A stretch of 64,000 bases of DNA from Nitratireductor pacificus pht-3B. GTDB lineage: Bacteria > Pseudomonadota > Alphaproteobacteria > Rhizobiales > Rhizobiaceae. The notes under the pieces were generated by a model. It searched no databases and was not told where the DNA came from. It saw nothing but the letters and a program-made list of their open reading frames with translations. How positions within the stretch are numbered: the stretch's first letter is position 1; each line of letters begins with the position of its first letter. The position numbers and the translations under genes are program-made. Positions 33,509 through 43,013 of this stretch are shown one piece after another. Location of the stretch: NCBI RefSeq assembly GCF_000300335.1, contig NZ_AMRM01000002.1:124001-188000 (forward strand), read 5' to 3'.

Positions 33509-34281
33509 ACGTGGAACCCCTGCACGCCGCGCCGGCATCCTATGAACGGCGCGACATTCTCGGGACAAGCGTCACCGTCATCGGGCGCGATGACGCCATG
33601 GCCCTGATCAGCCGCCATGTCGCAGAGCGGCGCTTCACCAAGGTCGGCTTTCTCAACGCGCATAATGCGAATGTAGCGACCGGCGACCCGGAGTATCGGG
33701 CCGCACTGCAGGATTTCCTGATCCTGGCGGACGGGATCGGCGTCGATATCGCGGCGAAGCTTCTTTATGGAGCGCCGTTCCCGGACAATCTGAACGGAAC
33801 CGATTTCGTGCCTGAGTTCCTGCGCCGCGAGAAGGCCTCGCTGCGGGTCGGCCTCCTCGGTGCGCGCCGGTCGAACGCCGAGGCCGCGCAGGCCAAGCTC
33901 GTGGCGCTCGCGCCGCAGCACGAATTCGTCTTCCTTCATGACGGCTTCTTCACCGGCGAGGAGGAGCCCGCGGTGCTGGCGGCAATCGCCGATGCGCGTC
34001 TCGATGTCCTGCTCGTCGCGATGGGCGTTCCGCGCCAGGAACTCTGGATCGCGCGCAACATCACGGCGCGGCACTGCACCGTGCCGATGGCCGTCGGCGC
34101 GCTGCTCGACTTCCTGAGCGGCTCCGTGCCGCGCGCGCCGCTGTGGATGCGCCGCCTGCGTCTCGAATGGCTGTTCCGGCTCTGCCTCGAGCCGCGCCGG
34201 CTGTGGCGGCGCTACGTCGTCGGCAATCCCGTGTTTCTCCTGCGCGTACTCGGCCAGAAGCTGGCCGGGAGACGCGCGTGA
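33505..34281 (+). CDS. WecG/TagA/CpsF-family glycosyltransferase
   Basis: 258 aa. Family landmarks in order: KVGFLNAHNANVATGDPEYR, the active-site stretch ILADGIGVDIAAKLLYG, NLNGTDFVPEFL, and VLLVAMGVPRQELWIARN near residue 170. The C-terminal basic segment after MAVGALLDFLSGSVPRAP (MRRLRLEWLFRLCLEPRRLW) docks such enzymes to the membrane. WecG transfers ManNAcA to a lipid carrier and TagA transfers ManNAc; which sugar is used here is unknown. Coupled to both neighbours by four-base overlaps. Confidence 0.92.
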   Translation: MNVEPLHAAPASYERRDILGTSVTVIGRDDAMALISRHVAERRFTKVGFLNAHNANVATGDPEYRAALQDFLILADGIGVDIAAKLLYGAPFPDNLNGTDFVPEFLRREKASLRVGLLGARRSNAEAAQAKLVALAPQHEFVFLHDGFFTGEEEPAVLAAIADARLDVLLVAMGVPRQELWIARNITARHCTVPMAVGALLDFLSGSVPRAPLWMRRLRLEWLFRLCLEPRRLWRRYVVGNPVFLLRVLGQKLAGRRA

Positions 34282-35189
34282 GCGGTCCGGCCACAAGCCC
34301 GGCGAACGCGCTGGCGGACGCGACGACCATGTCTGCCGTCATCGTCACCCCGAGCTACAGCGGCGATTTCGAGCGCTGCCGCCTGCTGTGCGAATCCGTC
34401 GATCGCTTCGTCACCGGCCACACCCGGCATGTCCTGCTGGTCGCGGGGCATGACGTGGCCCGCTTCCGCGCCCTGGAATCGGAGCGTCGCATCGTCATCG
34501 ACGAGCGCGACCTCCTGCCGTCCTGGCTGCATGCGGTCCGCGATCCGGTCAGCCTGTTCCGGCGCCACGTCTGGCTGAGCACGCGCCTTGCGCCGCTGCG
34601 CGGCTGGCACGTGCAGCAGCTGCGCCGCGTCGCGATCGCCGAGAAGCTGGAGGAGGAGATCCTCGTCTACTGCGATTCCGACGTGGTGTTCCTGAAGCCG
34701 TTCGACTGCTGCACGCTGGCGCGGGGAGACGCCGTGCGCCTCTACCGTCGCGATGGCGCCCTGTCGGCGATGCATGGCACCGACCATATGAACTGGTCGA
34801 TCAATGCGGGCTTTGCGCTGGGCCTGCCGGCGGGGCAGGCGTCCGACCACGACTACATCACCACGCTGATCGCGTGGCGGCGCGATGCCGTGCTCGGCAT
34901 GCTCGCCCGCATCGAGGAAAAGCATCGACGCCACTGGGTGGAGGCGATCGCCATCAATCGGCAGTTCTCCGAATGCATCCTGTATGGCCGCTATGTCGAC
35001 GAGGTGCTGGACGGCGCCGGTCATTTTCACGATGACCGGGACCTGTGCCGCGTCTACTGGTCCGGCCCCGGCCTCGACGAGGCCGGCATGCGGGCGTTCA
35101 TCGACGGTATGAAGCCCTATCAGGTGGCGGTCGGCATCCAGTCCTTCACCGGCAGCAATCTCGACCCGCTGCGCGCGCTTCTCGGGTGA
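34278..35189 (+). CDS. DUF6492-like putative glycosyltransferase
   Basis: 303 aa from the GTG at 34278, which overlaps the WecG stop as GTGA; an ATG at 34329 is the alternative. It starts with VIVTPSYSGDFERCRLLCESVDRF, like GT-A transferases, and has a DxD-type motif in LVYCDSDVVFLKPFD near residue 135. Further conserved-looking parts are TDHMNWSINAGFALGLPAG and INRQFSECILYGRYVDEV. The pattern matches a family of uncharacterised capsular or exopolysaccharide transferases. Last gene of the three-gene coupled run. Confidence 0.75.
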   Translation: MSGPATSPANALADATTMSAVIVTPSYSGDFERCRLLCESVDRFVTGHTRHVLLVAGHDVARFRALESERRIVIDERDLLPSWLHAVRDPVSLFRRHVWLSTRLAPLRGWHVQQLRRVAIAEKLEEEILVYCDSDVVFLKPFDCCTLARGDAVRLYRRDGALSAMHGTDHMNWSINAGFALGLPAGQASDHDYITTLIAWRRDAVLGMLARIEEKHRRHWVEAIAINRQFSECILYGRYVDEVLDGAGHFHDDRDLCRVYWSGPGLDEAGMRAFIDGMKPYQVAVGIQSFTGSNLDPLRALLG

Positions 35190-35201
35190 ACCCTCTGTGG
35201 C

Positions 35202-36479
35202 TCAGACGCGCTTTGCGGGACGGCGCAGGGCGCTGTAGGTGAGCATCGCCGAGACGAGGTAGATCGCGGCGAACACCCCGTTCAGCGACAGCACCAGCGG
35301 CTCGGCCGCATCGAAGCGCATCAGCACCAGCGACAGGAACGCGGCCTTGACGCAGGCCAGAAGCGCCAGGTTGATCGCGCGCAGCAGGGTTTGTCCGCGC
35401 GCGAAGAGCAGTTCGGCCTGATATTCCGTGAGATTGCGCAGGCCGGGCACGGCAAGCGCCAGAATCACCAGCGGGGCCGCCTCTGCGACGTTCCTGCCGA
35501 GCAGCGTCGGGTAGAGCAGGAGCAGGACTGCCAGCGCAAGGAGGGCAAGCGTCGATACGGCGAAGATCGCCCATTCGATGCCGATCCTGAGCTTCAGCCG
35601 GCTGAGCAGTTCCGGCGCGCGCATCATGCGCTGCACCAGCAGCATGGAGAAGGAGCGGATCGGGATGGCGGTCAGATCGACCAGCCGCATGATCATGGCG
35701 TAGATGCCCGCAAGCTGCGGGCCGCCGAGTGCCAGGACGAGAAGCTTGTCCAGCTCCATCTGGAGGTAGAACAGGATCTCCCCGCCGGCGACATAGAGCG
35801 AGTCCGACAGGCGCCGCCAGTAGAGCGCCGGCCGCAGGCGCAGGCGCTGCCGCGGCCAGAAGAAGGCCAGTGCGATCACGAGCGCGAGCGCATTGGCGGC
35901 CAGATAGAACAGGGACCAGCTCATCAGGTCGCTGAGGCCTTGGAGCACGAAGAGGCCGGCCGCCAGCGCCCTGAGCGCGACGCCGATGATGACCAGCGAG
36001 GCGCCCCGCGCGAAGCGGTTCAGCCCGTTGTTGACGATGATCACCGTTTCCGTCAGGCGCCAGAGCAGGGCTTCCGCCGCCACGATCAGCGCGAAGGGCA
36101 GGGCGGCCATGTCGCCGGCGAAGAAGACCAGATACATGATTGCGCTCGCCAGCCCCAGAAGCGGCAGAGAGGCCGTCGCCAGGAGGAGAAACCCGGCGGC
36201 ATAGGTGCCGAGCAGGCGCGGCTTCACGGTGGCGATGCGGTAGAGCGTGGCGGTGAAGCCGAGCGCCAGGATGCGTGACAGCATGACGCCGGCGGCGGAT
36301 GCCGTCGCGAACAGGCCGAATTCCGCGATCGAAAGCGTGTTGGCGAGCAGCACGAAATAGGCAAGCGAAAACACCAGGCGCCCGGCCGAGCCGCTGATCG
36401 CCGCCAGATAGTCCTGCAGCACCTTTCGCTGGCTGGTCATGAGGTCGCGTATCGAGATAGCCGGCTCCCGGGGTCGCAT
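35202..36479 (-). CDS. Polysaccharide flippase (Wzx/MATE-like)
   Basis: About 425 aa from the ATG at 36479 (a TTG at 36512 is also open). Roughly 12 to 13 hydrophobic segments with few charges between, and the start VFSLAYFVLLANTLSIAEFGLFATA is the helix-1 motif of Wzx-type exporters. The region ALGGPQLAGIYAMIMRLVDLTAIP matches the second-half repeat. It should flip lipid-linked oligosaccharide built by the adjacent transferases across the inner membrane. Convergent with the glycosyltransferase run and divergent from the Wzz-like gene. Confidence 0.85.
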   Translation of the reverse strand: MRPREPAISIRDLMTSQRKVLQDYLAAISGSAGRLVFSLAYFVLLANTLSIAEFGLFATASAAGVMLSRILALGFTATLYRIATVKPRLLGTYAAGFLLLATASLPLLGLASAIMYLVFFAGDMAALPFALIVAAEALLWRLTETVIIVNNGLNRFARGASLVIIGVALRALAAGLFVLQGLSDLMSWSLFYLAANALALVIALAFFWPRQRLRLRPALYWRRLSDSLYVAGGEILFYLQMELDKLLVLALGGPQLAGIYAMIMRLVDLTAIPIRSFSMLLVQRMMRAPELLSRLKLRIGIEWAIFAVSTLALLALAVLLLLYPTLLGRNVAEAAPLVILALAVPGLRNLTEYQAELLFARGQTLLRAINLALLACVKAAFLSLVLMRFDAAEPLVLSLNGVFAAIYLVSAMLTYSALRRPAKRV

Positions 36480-36686
36480 GGTCCGGGCATCGTCGCCCGG
36501 ACGCTCGAACAAGTAACGGACAAAGCTTAATGTGCCGTTCCGGAAGATCTTTGAACAATCGTGTCGGCAACGCCGTCCGTCCGGGCTCCGTTAACCATTT
36601 GTTACCCGTGCCTCTTTAGCTTGGGTTAACATAATCGCGGGCTTATGCCGCCCGCTTCACCTCTATGAGCGGAAGCCGCGCGCACC

Positions 36687-39341
36687 ATGTTCGATGCCGA
36701 TAACCCTCGAAAGAACGGGCCTCGCAAGGACCTGCGCAACGCGTCGCTGCTCACGCAGCGCCCGGAAGAGGCGGAACGGTCTCCGGCCGCCCCGCGCCGG
36801 CCGTCATCTGCGGGTTCGTCCCTGCTGACGCAGGCCGGCGCCGGGCACAGGCAGCCGGCGCGCGCCCTCGACGATCCGCAGGACGAGACCGCGCGCAGGC
36901 AGACCGCCGCCGTCGCCGAGGCCTATCTGCGCCGTGCCGAGGCGGGCCGGCGGCCCGCGGAGCACACGCCGTCGCACGCATATGCGCGCCGGGAGGAGAG
37001 CGCGCCGCCGTCAAGCACCGCCGAGCAGGAAGGCCAGTCCGTCAAGGATCGCATCCTCAACCGGCTGTTCCCGCTGCCCGCCGGGCCGGCCGCGCAACGC
37101 ATGCCCGAACCGGAAGTTCGGCCGGCCGTGGAAGAACCGGAACCGGCGCGCGAGCCGCGTCCCGCCGCTGCGGCCGCCTCTGCTCCGCATCCCCAGGAAA
37201 CCGCGCCTTCGGGCGACGGGTACTGGCAGCCGCTGATCGACCCGATGCGTGTCATCTCGGGCATCGTCCGCGCCCGATGGCTGATCGTCGCGACGACGAT
37301 CATCGGGGCGATCCTCGGCGTGATGATCGCCCTCGCCACGCCGAAAATGTACTACGCCGCGACGGAGCTCCTGTTCGACCCGCGCGATCTGCAGATCGTC
37401 GAGCGCGACCTTACGCGTGGCGGCCTGCCGTCCGACGCGACGCTGGCGCTGATCGAGAACCAGGTGAGCATCATCCGTTCCGGCACGGTGCTGAACAAGG
37501 TCGTCGATCGGCTCGACCTGGCCAGCGATCCCGAGTTCAACGGCTCCGGCGGCAGCACGCTGGGTCTGCTCATGAGCCCGCGCTCGCTCATTTCCGCGCT
37601 GATCAACGGTGGTGGCGGCAAGTCCGATTCCGGCGCACGCCATTCCATCGCCATCGAGAACCTTGCCAGGGCGCTCGACGTCAGCCGCAATTCGAAGACC
37701 TTCATCATCATCGTCGGCGCGACGACGCTCGATCCGGACAAGTCGGCGCTCATCGCCTCGACGGTCACCGATGTGTTCCTCGAGACCTATGGCGATCTCC
37801 AGTCCGAGACAGCCGGCCGCGCCAACAGGGAGATCAACGAACGCGTCGATTCCCTGCGCGGCGAGGTTGAGGCGGCCGAGCGGGCGATCGCCGATTTCAA
37901 GGCGAAGAACGATCTCGTCGATGCCCAGGGCCGCCTGATCGCCGACGACGAGATCGTCCGCCTCAACGAGCAGCTCTCATCGGCCCGCGCCCGCGTTTCG
38001 GAACTGAACGCGCGGGCCGCCGCCGCTCGCACGCTCGATGTGGAAACCGTGCTCGGGGGCGCGCTGCCCGAACAGGTCGCCTCGTCGGTCATGACGGAGC
38101 TTCTCGCCCAGTATGCGAGCGTGCGGCAGCAGGCCGGCCGGCTGGCTGTCCGCCTCGGCCCGAGGCATCCGGACCGCCTGTCGGTGGAAGCGGAACTGGC
38201 CGGCGCGCGCGACGAGATCGCCCGCGAGCTGCGCCGTATCGTCGCTTCCAATCAGGTCGAGTTGCAGCGCGCGGTTCAGCTCGAACAGGATCTGGCCGGC
38301 CAGTTGGCCCGCCTGAAGGTGCAGAAGGGTCAGACCGAGGGCGACCGCGTCACGCTGCGCGAGCTGGAGCGCGAGGCCAACGCCAAGCGTTCGGTCTATG
38401 AGGCGCTGCTGCTGCGTGCCCGCGAGACGGGTCAGCAGGAAGGCCTCAACACGGCGAACGTCAACATCATTTCCCAGGCTTCCGCGCCTCTGGATCCGGT
38501 CGGACCGTCGCGGTCGTCCATCGCCATCGCGGGCACGCTCCTTGGCTTTCTCGCCGGGGTGGGCCTCGGCGGAACCATCGGCGCGATCCAGAGCCTGCGC
38601 GAGAATATGAATGGCAGGCGCCGGTCGCCGCCGAACGGCGGCGGCAATGGTGGCCGGGCCGCGCGGCGCGACGAGCCGGATCCCGGCCCGGGGCCTTCCG
38701 GCGGCGGCGCGGACTACCGGCGGTCCTTCGCCGCTCAGCGCGATCCCGAGCCGCCGGTGGGCACACGGTTCGCGGGAGACGCCGGCGCGCGCGCGCTGGA
38801 CGAAGCGGAGCCTGTCCTTGCCGCGCATCATGCGGTGCGCGAAGACACGGCCGAAGTGGACCGGCACCCGGTCCGGCCGGAACCGCCCCAGCCTCCACGG
38901 CAGCCGGAACCGGTCGCGCAGCCGGTGGCGCAACCGGTCCCGCAGCCGCCGCTGCCCTCGCAGGCCCAGGCGGTCTACATGAATCCGCAAATGCCGATCG
39001 CGCCGATGGGATGGCAGGCGGGGTGGCCGATGCCGCCCATGGCCATGCACCCGATGGCCATGCATCCGGGCATGATGCCGATGCCGGCGATGATGCCGCA
39101 GCAGTTCATGCCCTATCCCTCCGTCGTGGCCATGCCGGCGATGCAGGTCCTGCATCAGCCTGCGATGTCCGCGCCGGCCGCGCCGCAGCCCAACCTGGCA
39201 TCTCCCGTGGAGCCTCCGCACACCGGAGCGGCGGATGACGACGAGGTGGTGCCTTTCGACGCCATCCGGGGCCGGCTGCATGCGGTCCGTCGCGAGATCG
39301 ATCGCCTCGCCGAGCGCCGCCACCAGACGCGATACCGCTGA
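36687..39341 (+). CDS. Wzz/GNVR-family polysaccharide chain-length protein with long disordered tails
   Basis: 884 aa inner-membrane protein. Residues 1-180 are charged, proline- and alanine-rich and likely disordered. A first membrane helix is near 195-225 (ARWLIVATTIIGAILGVMIALA). Then comes the periplasmic Wzz domain with LLFDPRDLQIVERDLTRGGLP, a coiled-coil section (about 385-460), GNVR-like REANAKRSVYEALLLRARET, and a second helix near 610-635 (SSIAIAGTLLGFLAGVGLGG). The last 250 residues have no BY-kinase Walker motifs; instead they are proline-rich and then methionine-rich (MPPMAMHPMAMHPGMMPMPA). Wzz proteins set chain length or gate export. Confidence 0.88.
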   Translation: MFDADNPRKNGPRKDLRNASLLTQRPEEAERSPAAPRRPSSAGSSLLTQAGAGHRQPARALDDPQDETARRQTAAVAEAYLRRAEAGRRPAEHTPSHAYARREESAPPSSTAEQEGQSVKDRILNRLFPLPAGPAAQRMPEPEVRPAVEEPEPAREPRPAAAAASAPHPQETAPSGDGYWQPLIDPMRVISGIVRARWLIVATTIIGAILGVMIALATPKMYYAATELLFDPRDLQIVERDLTRGGLPSDATLALIENQVSIIRSGTVLNKVVDRLDLASDPEFNGSGGSTLGLLMSPRSLISALINGGGGKSDSGARHSIAIENLARALDVSRNSKTFIIIVGATTLDPDKSALIASTVTDVFLETYGDLQSETAGRANREINERVDSLRGEVEAAERAIADFKAKNDLVDAQGRLIADDEIVRLNEQLSSARARVSELNARAAAARTLDVETVLGGALPEQVASSVMTELLAQYASVRQQAGRLAVRLGPRHPDRLSVEAELAGARDEIARELRRIVASNQVELQRAVQLEQDLAGQLARLKVQKGQTEGDRVTLRELEREANAKRSVYEALLLRARETGQQEGLNTANVNIISQASAPLDPVGPSRSSIAIAGTLLGFLAGVGLGGTIGAIQSLRENMNGRRRSPPNGGGNGGRAARRDEPDPGPGPSGGGADYRRSFAAQRDPEPPVGTRFAGDAGARALDEAEPVLAAHHAVREDTAEVDRHPVRPEPPQPPRQPEPVAQPVAQPVPQPPLPSQAQAVYMNPQMPIAPMGWQAGWPMPPMAMHPMAMHPGMMPMPAMMPQQFMPYPSVVAMPAMQVLHQPAMSAPAAPQPNLASPVEPPHTGAADDDEVVPFDAIRGRLHAVRREIDRLAERRHQTRYR

Positions 39342-39426
39342 GGAAGAAATCCGCGCGGTTTTCCGTTAGCGTCGGGCGATGGCGCTCTGACGGGATTGCG
39401 GTTGACCGTTTTCCCCATTATGCGGC

Positions 39427-39526
39427 TAGATCGCCGGTGCATCCATTCGGACGCACAAAGGACGATCCGGACCATCGATGGAGCTGCGGAAAACCGGGGT
39501 TCCGTTTTTCGGTCCACTGCTCTGGT
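39427..39526. repeat. Extragenic repeat shared with 52211-52346
   Basis: Starts CTAGATCGCCG and contains TTCGGACGCA, AAGGACGATCC, GAAAACCGG and TTTTTCGGTCC in the same order as a second copy at 52211-52346. Both copies sit in intergenic DNA just before a plus-strand gene (folD here). The similarity is partial, as in old dispersed extragenic repeats of Rhizobiales. Confidence 0.7.
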
Positions 39527-39545
39527 GAAGCCACGAGGGAGAGAC

Positions 39546-40442
39546 ATGGCCGACATCATCGACGGAAAGACCATCGCCGAGGACGTGATCGCCCGCGTCA
39601 AGCAAGAAGCGGCAACGCTGGCGGGGTCCGGCGTGAAGCCCGGGCTGGCGGTGGTCATCGTCGGCGAGGACCCGGCGAGCCAGGTCTATGTCGCCTCGAA
39701 GTCGCGTCGCGCTAAGGAATGCGGTTTCCACTCCGTGCAGCATTCCCTGCCGGCCGACACGCCGGAGGACGCGCTGGTCGCCCTGATCGGGGAACTGAAC
39801 GCCGACCCGGCGATCCATGGCATCCTGGTCCAGCTTCCCCTGCCGGGCCACATCGATGCGGGCCGCATCATCCAGACCATCGCGCCGGGCAAGGACGTCG
39901 ATGGCTTTCATTTCATCAATGTCGGCAAGCTCGGCACCGGCGAGACGGCGAGCGCCTTCGTGCCCTGCACGCCGGCCGGCGCGATGCTGATGCTCGAGCG
40001 CGTGCGCGGCAGGGACCTGTCCGGCCTGAACGCCGTCGTCGTCGGCCGCTCCAACATCGTCGGCAAGCCGATGGCCAACCTTCTGCTCGCCGCCAACGCC
40101 ACCGTCACCATCGCCCACAGCCGCACGAAGGACCTGCCGGCGCTCGCCCGCACCGCCGACATCCTCGTCGCCGCCGTCGGCCGGCCGGAGATGATCCGCG
40201 GCGACTGGGTCAAGCCCGGCGCGACGGTGATCGATGTCGGCATCAACCGCGTCGCCGCGCCCGAGAAGGGCGAGGGCAAGACCCGGCTCGTCGGCGACGT
40301 CGCCTATGCAGAGGCGAGCGCGAACGCCGGCGCCATCACGCCGGTGCCGGGCGGCGTCGGCCCGATGACCATCGCCATGCTGATGGCCAACACGCTGACC
40401 TCCGCCTTCCGCGCCGCCGGGCGCGAGCCGCCGGCCTTCTGA
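39546..40442 (+). CDS. folD: Methylenetetrahydrofolate dehydrogenase / methenyl-THF cyclohydrolase
   Basis: 298 aa bifunctional one-carbon enzyme, starting at [14 protein letters not shown] with a GGGAGAG site upstream. The catalytic [13 protein letters not shown] holds the YxxxK tyrosine and lysine. Then follow [39 protein letters not shown], the NADP site [18 protein letters not shown], and the C-terminal [14 protein letters not shown]. All residues expected for both activities are present and length is normal. The next gene starts 13 bases later. Confidence 0.96.
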   Translation: MADIIDGKTIAEDVIARVKQEAATLAGSGVKPGLAVVIVGEDPASQVYVASKSRRAKECGFHSVQHSLPADTPEDALVALIGELNADPAIHGILVQLPLPGHIDAGRIIQTIAPGKDVDGFHFINVGKLGTGETASAFVPCTPAGAMLMLERVRGRDLSGLNAVVVGRSNIVGKPMANLLLAANATVTIAHSRTKDLPALARTADILVAAVGRPEMIRGDWVKPGATVIDVGINRVAAPEKGEGKTRLVGDVAYAEASANAGAITPVPGGVGPMTIAMLMANTLTSAFRAAGREPPAF

Positions 40443-40455
40443 GCCGGCATCGGCC

Positions 40456-41460
40456 ATGCCCGTTTCGCAGCCGCCGCATTCCGCTGACCTGCATCGCATG
40501 GGCGAGGCGAAACAGGTGAGACGGCAGTTCGCGTTCCTGCTGGTCGACAAGTTCTCGATGTTCTCCCTGGCGGCGGCCATCGACACGTTCCGCTCGGCGA
40601 ACCGGCTTCTCGGCCGCGACGTCTACAGCTGGATCACCGTGTCGGCCGATGGCGAGGCGGTGATGGCGTCCAACGGCCTGCCGATCAAGATTGACTATGC
40701 CGTCGCCGACCTGCCTGCGGTCGACATCACCTTCGTCTGCGTCGGCATCTCCCTCGAGTTCCCCGGCAAGAGCACGGTGCTGGCGGCGCTGCGCTCCTGG
40801 GGGCGCCGCGGGGCGGCGCTGGGCGCGCTCGCCGCCGGCTCCCATCTGCTCGCGGAGGCGGGGCAGCTCGACGGGCACCGCTGCACGATTCACTGGGAGA
40901 ACCGCGCTTCCTTCATGGAGCGCTTTCCGGAGATCGAATGCACCGGCAACGTCTTCGAGATCGACCGCAAGCGCTACACCTGCGCCGGCGTCACCACCTC
41001 CATCGACCTGATGCTGGAGATCGTGCGCGGCGACCTCGGCGCGGAACTCGCCAACGAGGTGGCCAACCAGTTCCAGCACGAGCGCATCCGCTCCGCCGGC
41101 GACCGCCAGCGCACGGGTCCCGAGCGCGACCTGACAGGCAAGTCGGAGAAATTGAAGAAGATCGTCGAGCTGATGGCCGACAATCTGGACGAGCCCTATT
41201 CCGCCGTCCAGCTCGCCAATGCGGCGGGGCTCTCGGTGCGCCAGGTGGAGCGGCTGTTTCTGCGCCATCTCGGCGTGACGCCGGGCCGCTACTACATGCG
41301 GCTGCGGTTGGAGCGGGCGCGCGAGCTTCTGCGCCAGACCAACATGCCGATCCTCGACGTGGCGATCGCGACGGGCTTCACCTCGCATTCCTATTTCGCC
41401 CAGAGCTACCGCCAGCAATTCGACCGCCCGCCCTCCGACGAGCGGCGCACGACCTATTGA
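40456..41460 (+). CDS. GlxA-family AraC-type transcriptional regulator (DJ-1/PfpI-like plus HTH)
   Basis: 334 aa. Residues 15-200 form a class-I amidotransferase-like ligand domain (QFAFLLVDKFSMFSLAAAID, ALGALAAGSHLLAEAG; the nucleophile-elbow Cys of true DJ-1 proteins is absent, so it senses rather than catalyses). Residues 230-330 are the double AraC helix-turn-helix: YSAVQLANAAGLSVRQVERLF and PILDVAIATGFTSHSYFAQSYRQQF. GlxA-type regulators often control betaine, carnitine, arginine or one-carbon genes. It follows folD by 13 bases, but its targets are not apparent in the window. Confidence 0.9.
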   Translation: MPVSQPPHSADLHRMGEAKQVRRQFAFLLVDKFSMFSLAAAIDTFRSANRLLGRDVYSWITVSADGEAVMASNGLPIKIDYAVADLPAVDITFVCVGISLEFPGKSTVLAALRSWGRRGAALGALAAGSHLLAEAGQLDGHRCTIHWENRASFMERFPEIECTGNVFEIDRKRYTCAGVTTSIDLMLEIVRGDLGAELANEVANQFQHERIRSAGDRQRTGPERDLTGKSEKLKKIVELMADNLDEPYSAVQLANAAGLSVRQVERLFLRHLGVTPGRYYMRLRLERARELLRQTNMPILDVAIATGFTSHSYFAQSYRQQFDRPPSDERRTTY

Positions 41461-41473
41461 GACGCTGCGTCTG

Positions 41474-41653
41474 GCGCCCTCGTGGTTCGACAAGCTCACC
41501 ATGAGGGCTACTGTGGCTTCGGCGTGAAGCTCATGGCAAGCGTTGCCGCATGACCTTGGCCGCCGAGACGATCCATGCTGCAAACGCGCCAGCAGGACGC
41601 CACCGCATCATTTCAGTAGCCCTCATGGTGAGCTTGTCGAACCACGAGGGCGC
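41474..41653. repeat. 40-bp perfect inverted repeat (GTGGTTCGACAAGCTCACCAT family)
   Basis: Arms 41474-41513 and 41614-41653 are exact reverse complements, each containing TGGTTCGACAAGCTCACCAT and flanking GAGGGC. The 100-base middle has no gene. Same family as the copies at 61474-61743. It fills the gap between the GlxA-like gene and the DUF2254 gene. Confidence 0.88.
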
Positions 41654-41659
41654 TTGGCG

Positions 41660-42943
41660 CTACCCCTCGCGCTTCGCCGCGCCGCCGATGCCGGCGGCGG
41701 CCTCGCGCAGCGCCGCGATGTCGGGCGCATGGCCTGCCTCCGATGCCGCTCGGGCGATGAAGTCCTCGGCCAATCCGGCGGCGGCGTCGCCAAAGGCTTC
41801 CGGTGCGACGCGGGCGAGCGATGACAGGGCGCGCAGCAGCGCCCGGCCGACGTCGGGCGCGGCCGACGCCGCCTCGTAGGAGATCGGCCGGAACGCCTCG
41901 TCGAGCAGCCGCGCCGGCGTCACCGCCGCCAGCGCGACGCGGGGATAGGGCGGCTCGGCGTCCTCGCCGTCGGCGGCCTCGACCATCCAGTCGCCCAACA
42001 GGCGCGTCTGCACCGTGAGCACATGGATCGCGGTGCTCGGGTCGTTGATGCCGGGCGACAGGGCGCGCCGGGCCACGTCCGCGAGAACCAGGAAGCCGAA
42101 GCCGGGATCGGAATCGAAGGTCCGCTCCTCCCCGACGATGAAGGCGCTGCGGATCGCCTCGAGATCGTCCGGCCCGGCGTCGCCGGAAGCCGTCGCCAGC
42201 ACGGTGCGATGATCCACATAGTCGCCGGGCCGCACGAGAACGCGCAGGACGAGGTCGTGCTCCTCGGCGCGCTCCTGCAGCGCCTGCGGGTCGAAATGCT
42301 GCACGAAGCCGACGGCGCCCGCCGTCACCGCTCGGCCGTCGCCGGTGTCGCCCGCAGCCGCACTGCAGCCGTACAGCCCGTCCGCGCCGAGCCGGCGCAG
42401 GGCTTGACGTGTCGCGTCCTCCAGCCGGCTCGTCATCTCAACGACGCGCCCGACCACGGAGATCTCGCGCACCCAGCGGATCAGCGCCCAGACGACGGCC
42501 AGAACCACCACGAGCGTGGCGAGGAACAGGATCAGCCGCCCGCCGATGGAGTAGATGCCGCTCGACAAGCCGATGATGCCGATGATGGAGAACAGGAAGG
42601 CGCCGATGAACACCGAGATCGTGGTGCGCGCCGCCCGGTTGCCCGAGAACAGCGGCACCGCCCGCGGCGAACCCGTCTGCGCGGCGCTGGTCAGCAGGTT
42701 GACCAGCGTCGACAGGGCGAAGACGGCGACCGTCAGCATGCTCGCGGCGACGATGCTCAGGATGTTGCGCAGCGCCTCCGCCGAGACCGTCACCGGCAGC
42801 GTCGCCTCGTCGAAATCCTTGGGGAACAGGCCGGCGGAGAAGAAGGCGAGCAGCAGGACGATGACGGCCGACGCGCAGAACAGCGCCGGCAGGAACCAGA
42901 GCGCCCGCGAAAACCGCCTGAAAAGAAACCACCGCCCGTTCAC
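41660..42943 (-). CDS. DUF2254-family membrane protein
   Basis: 427 aa with a GTG start. Four hydrophobic segments lie in the first 160 residues (LPALFCASAVIVLLLAFFSAGLF, ILSIVAASMLTVAVFALSTLV, TISVFIGAFLFSIIGIIGL, LILFLATLVVVLAVVWALIRW). The rest is soluble, with QHFDPQALQERAEEHDLVLRVLVRPGDYV and DPGFGFLVLADVARRALSPGINDPSTAIHVL, the signature of the DUF2254 family. The function of the family is unknown. It is transcribed toward the repeat; the chrA gene upstream is 71 bases away on the same strand, so co-transcription with chrBA is possible. Confidence 0.85.
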   Translation of the reverse strand: MNGRWFLFRRFSRALWFLPALFCASAVIVLLLAFFSAGLFPKDFDEATLPVTVSAEALRNILSIVAASMLTVAVFALSTLVNLLTSAAQTGSPRAVPLFSGNRAARTTISVFIGAFLFSIIGIIGLSSGIYSIGGRLILFLATLVVVLAVVWALIRWVREISVVGRVVEMTSRLEDATRQALRRLGADGLYGCSAAAGDTGDGRAVTAGAVGFVQHFDPQALQERAEEHDLVLRVLVRPGDYVDHRTVLATASGDAGPDDLEAIRSAFIVGEERTFDSDPGFGFLVLADVARRALSPGINDPSTAIHVLTVQTRLLGDWMVEAADGEDAEPPYPRVALAAVTPARLLDEAFRPISYEAASAAPDVGRALLRALSSLARVAPEAFGDAAAGLAEDFIARAASEAGHAPDIAALREAAAGIGGAAKREG

Positions 42944-43013
42944 AAACCCCTCCGATCCGCCGGATCAACCACCGGACGCCGTATTGGTTCCGCCGTTTGC
43001 CGCAGGAACTGGC

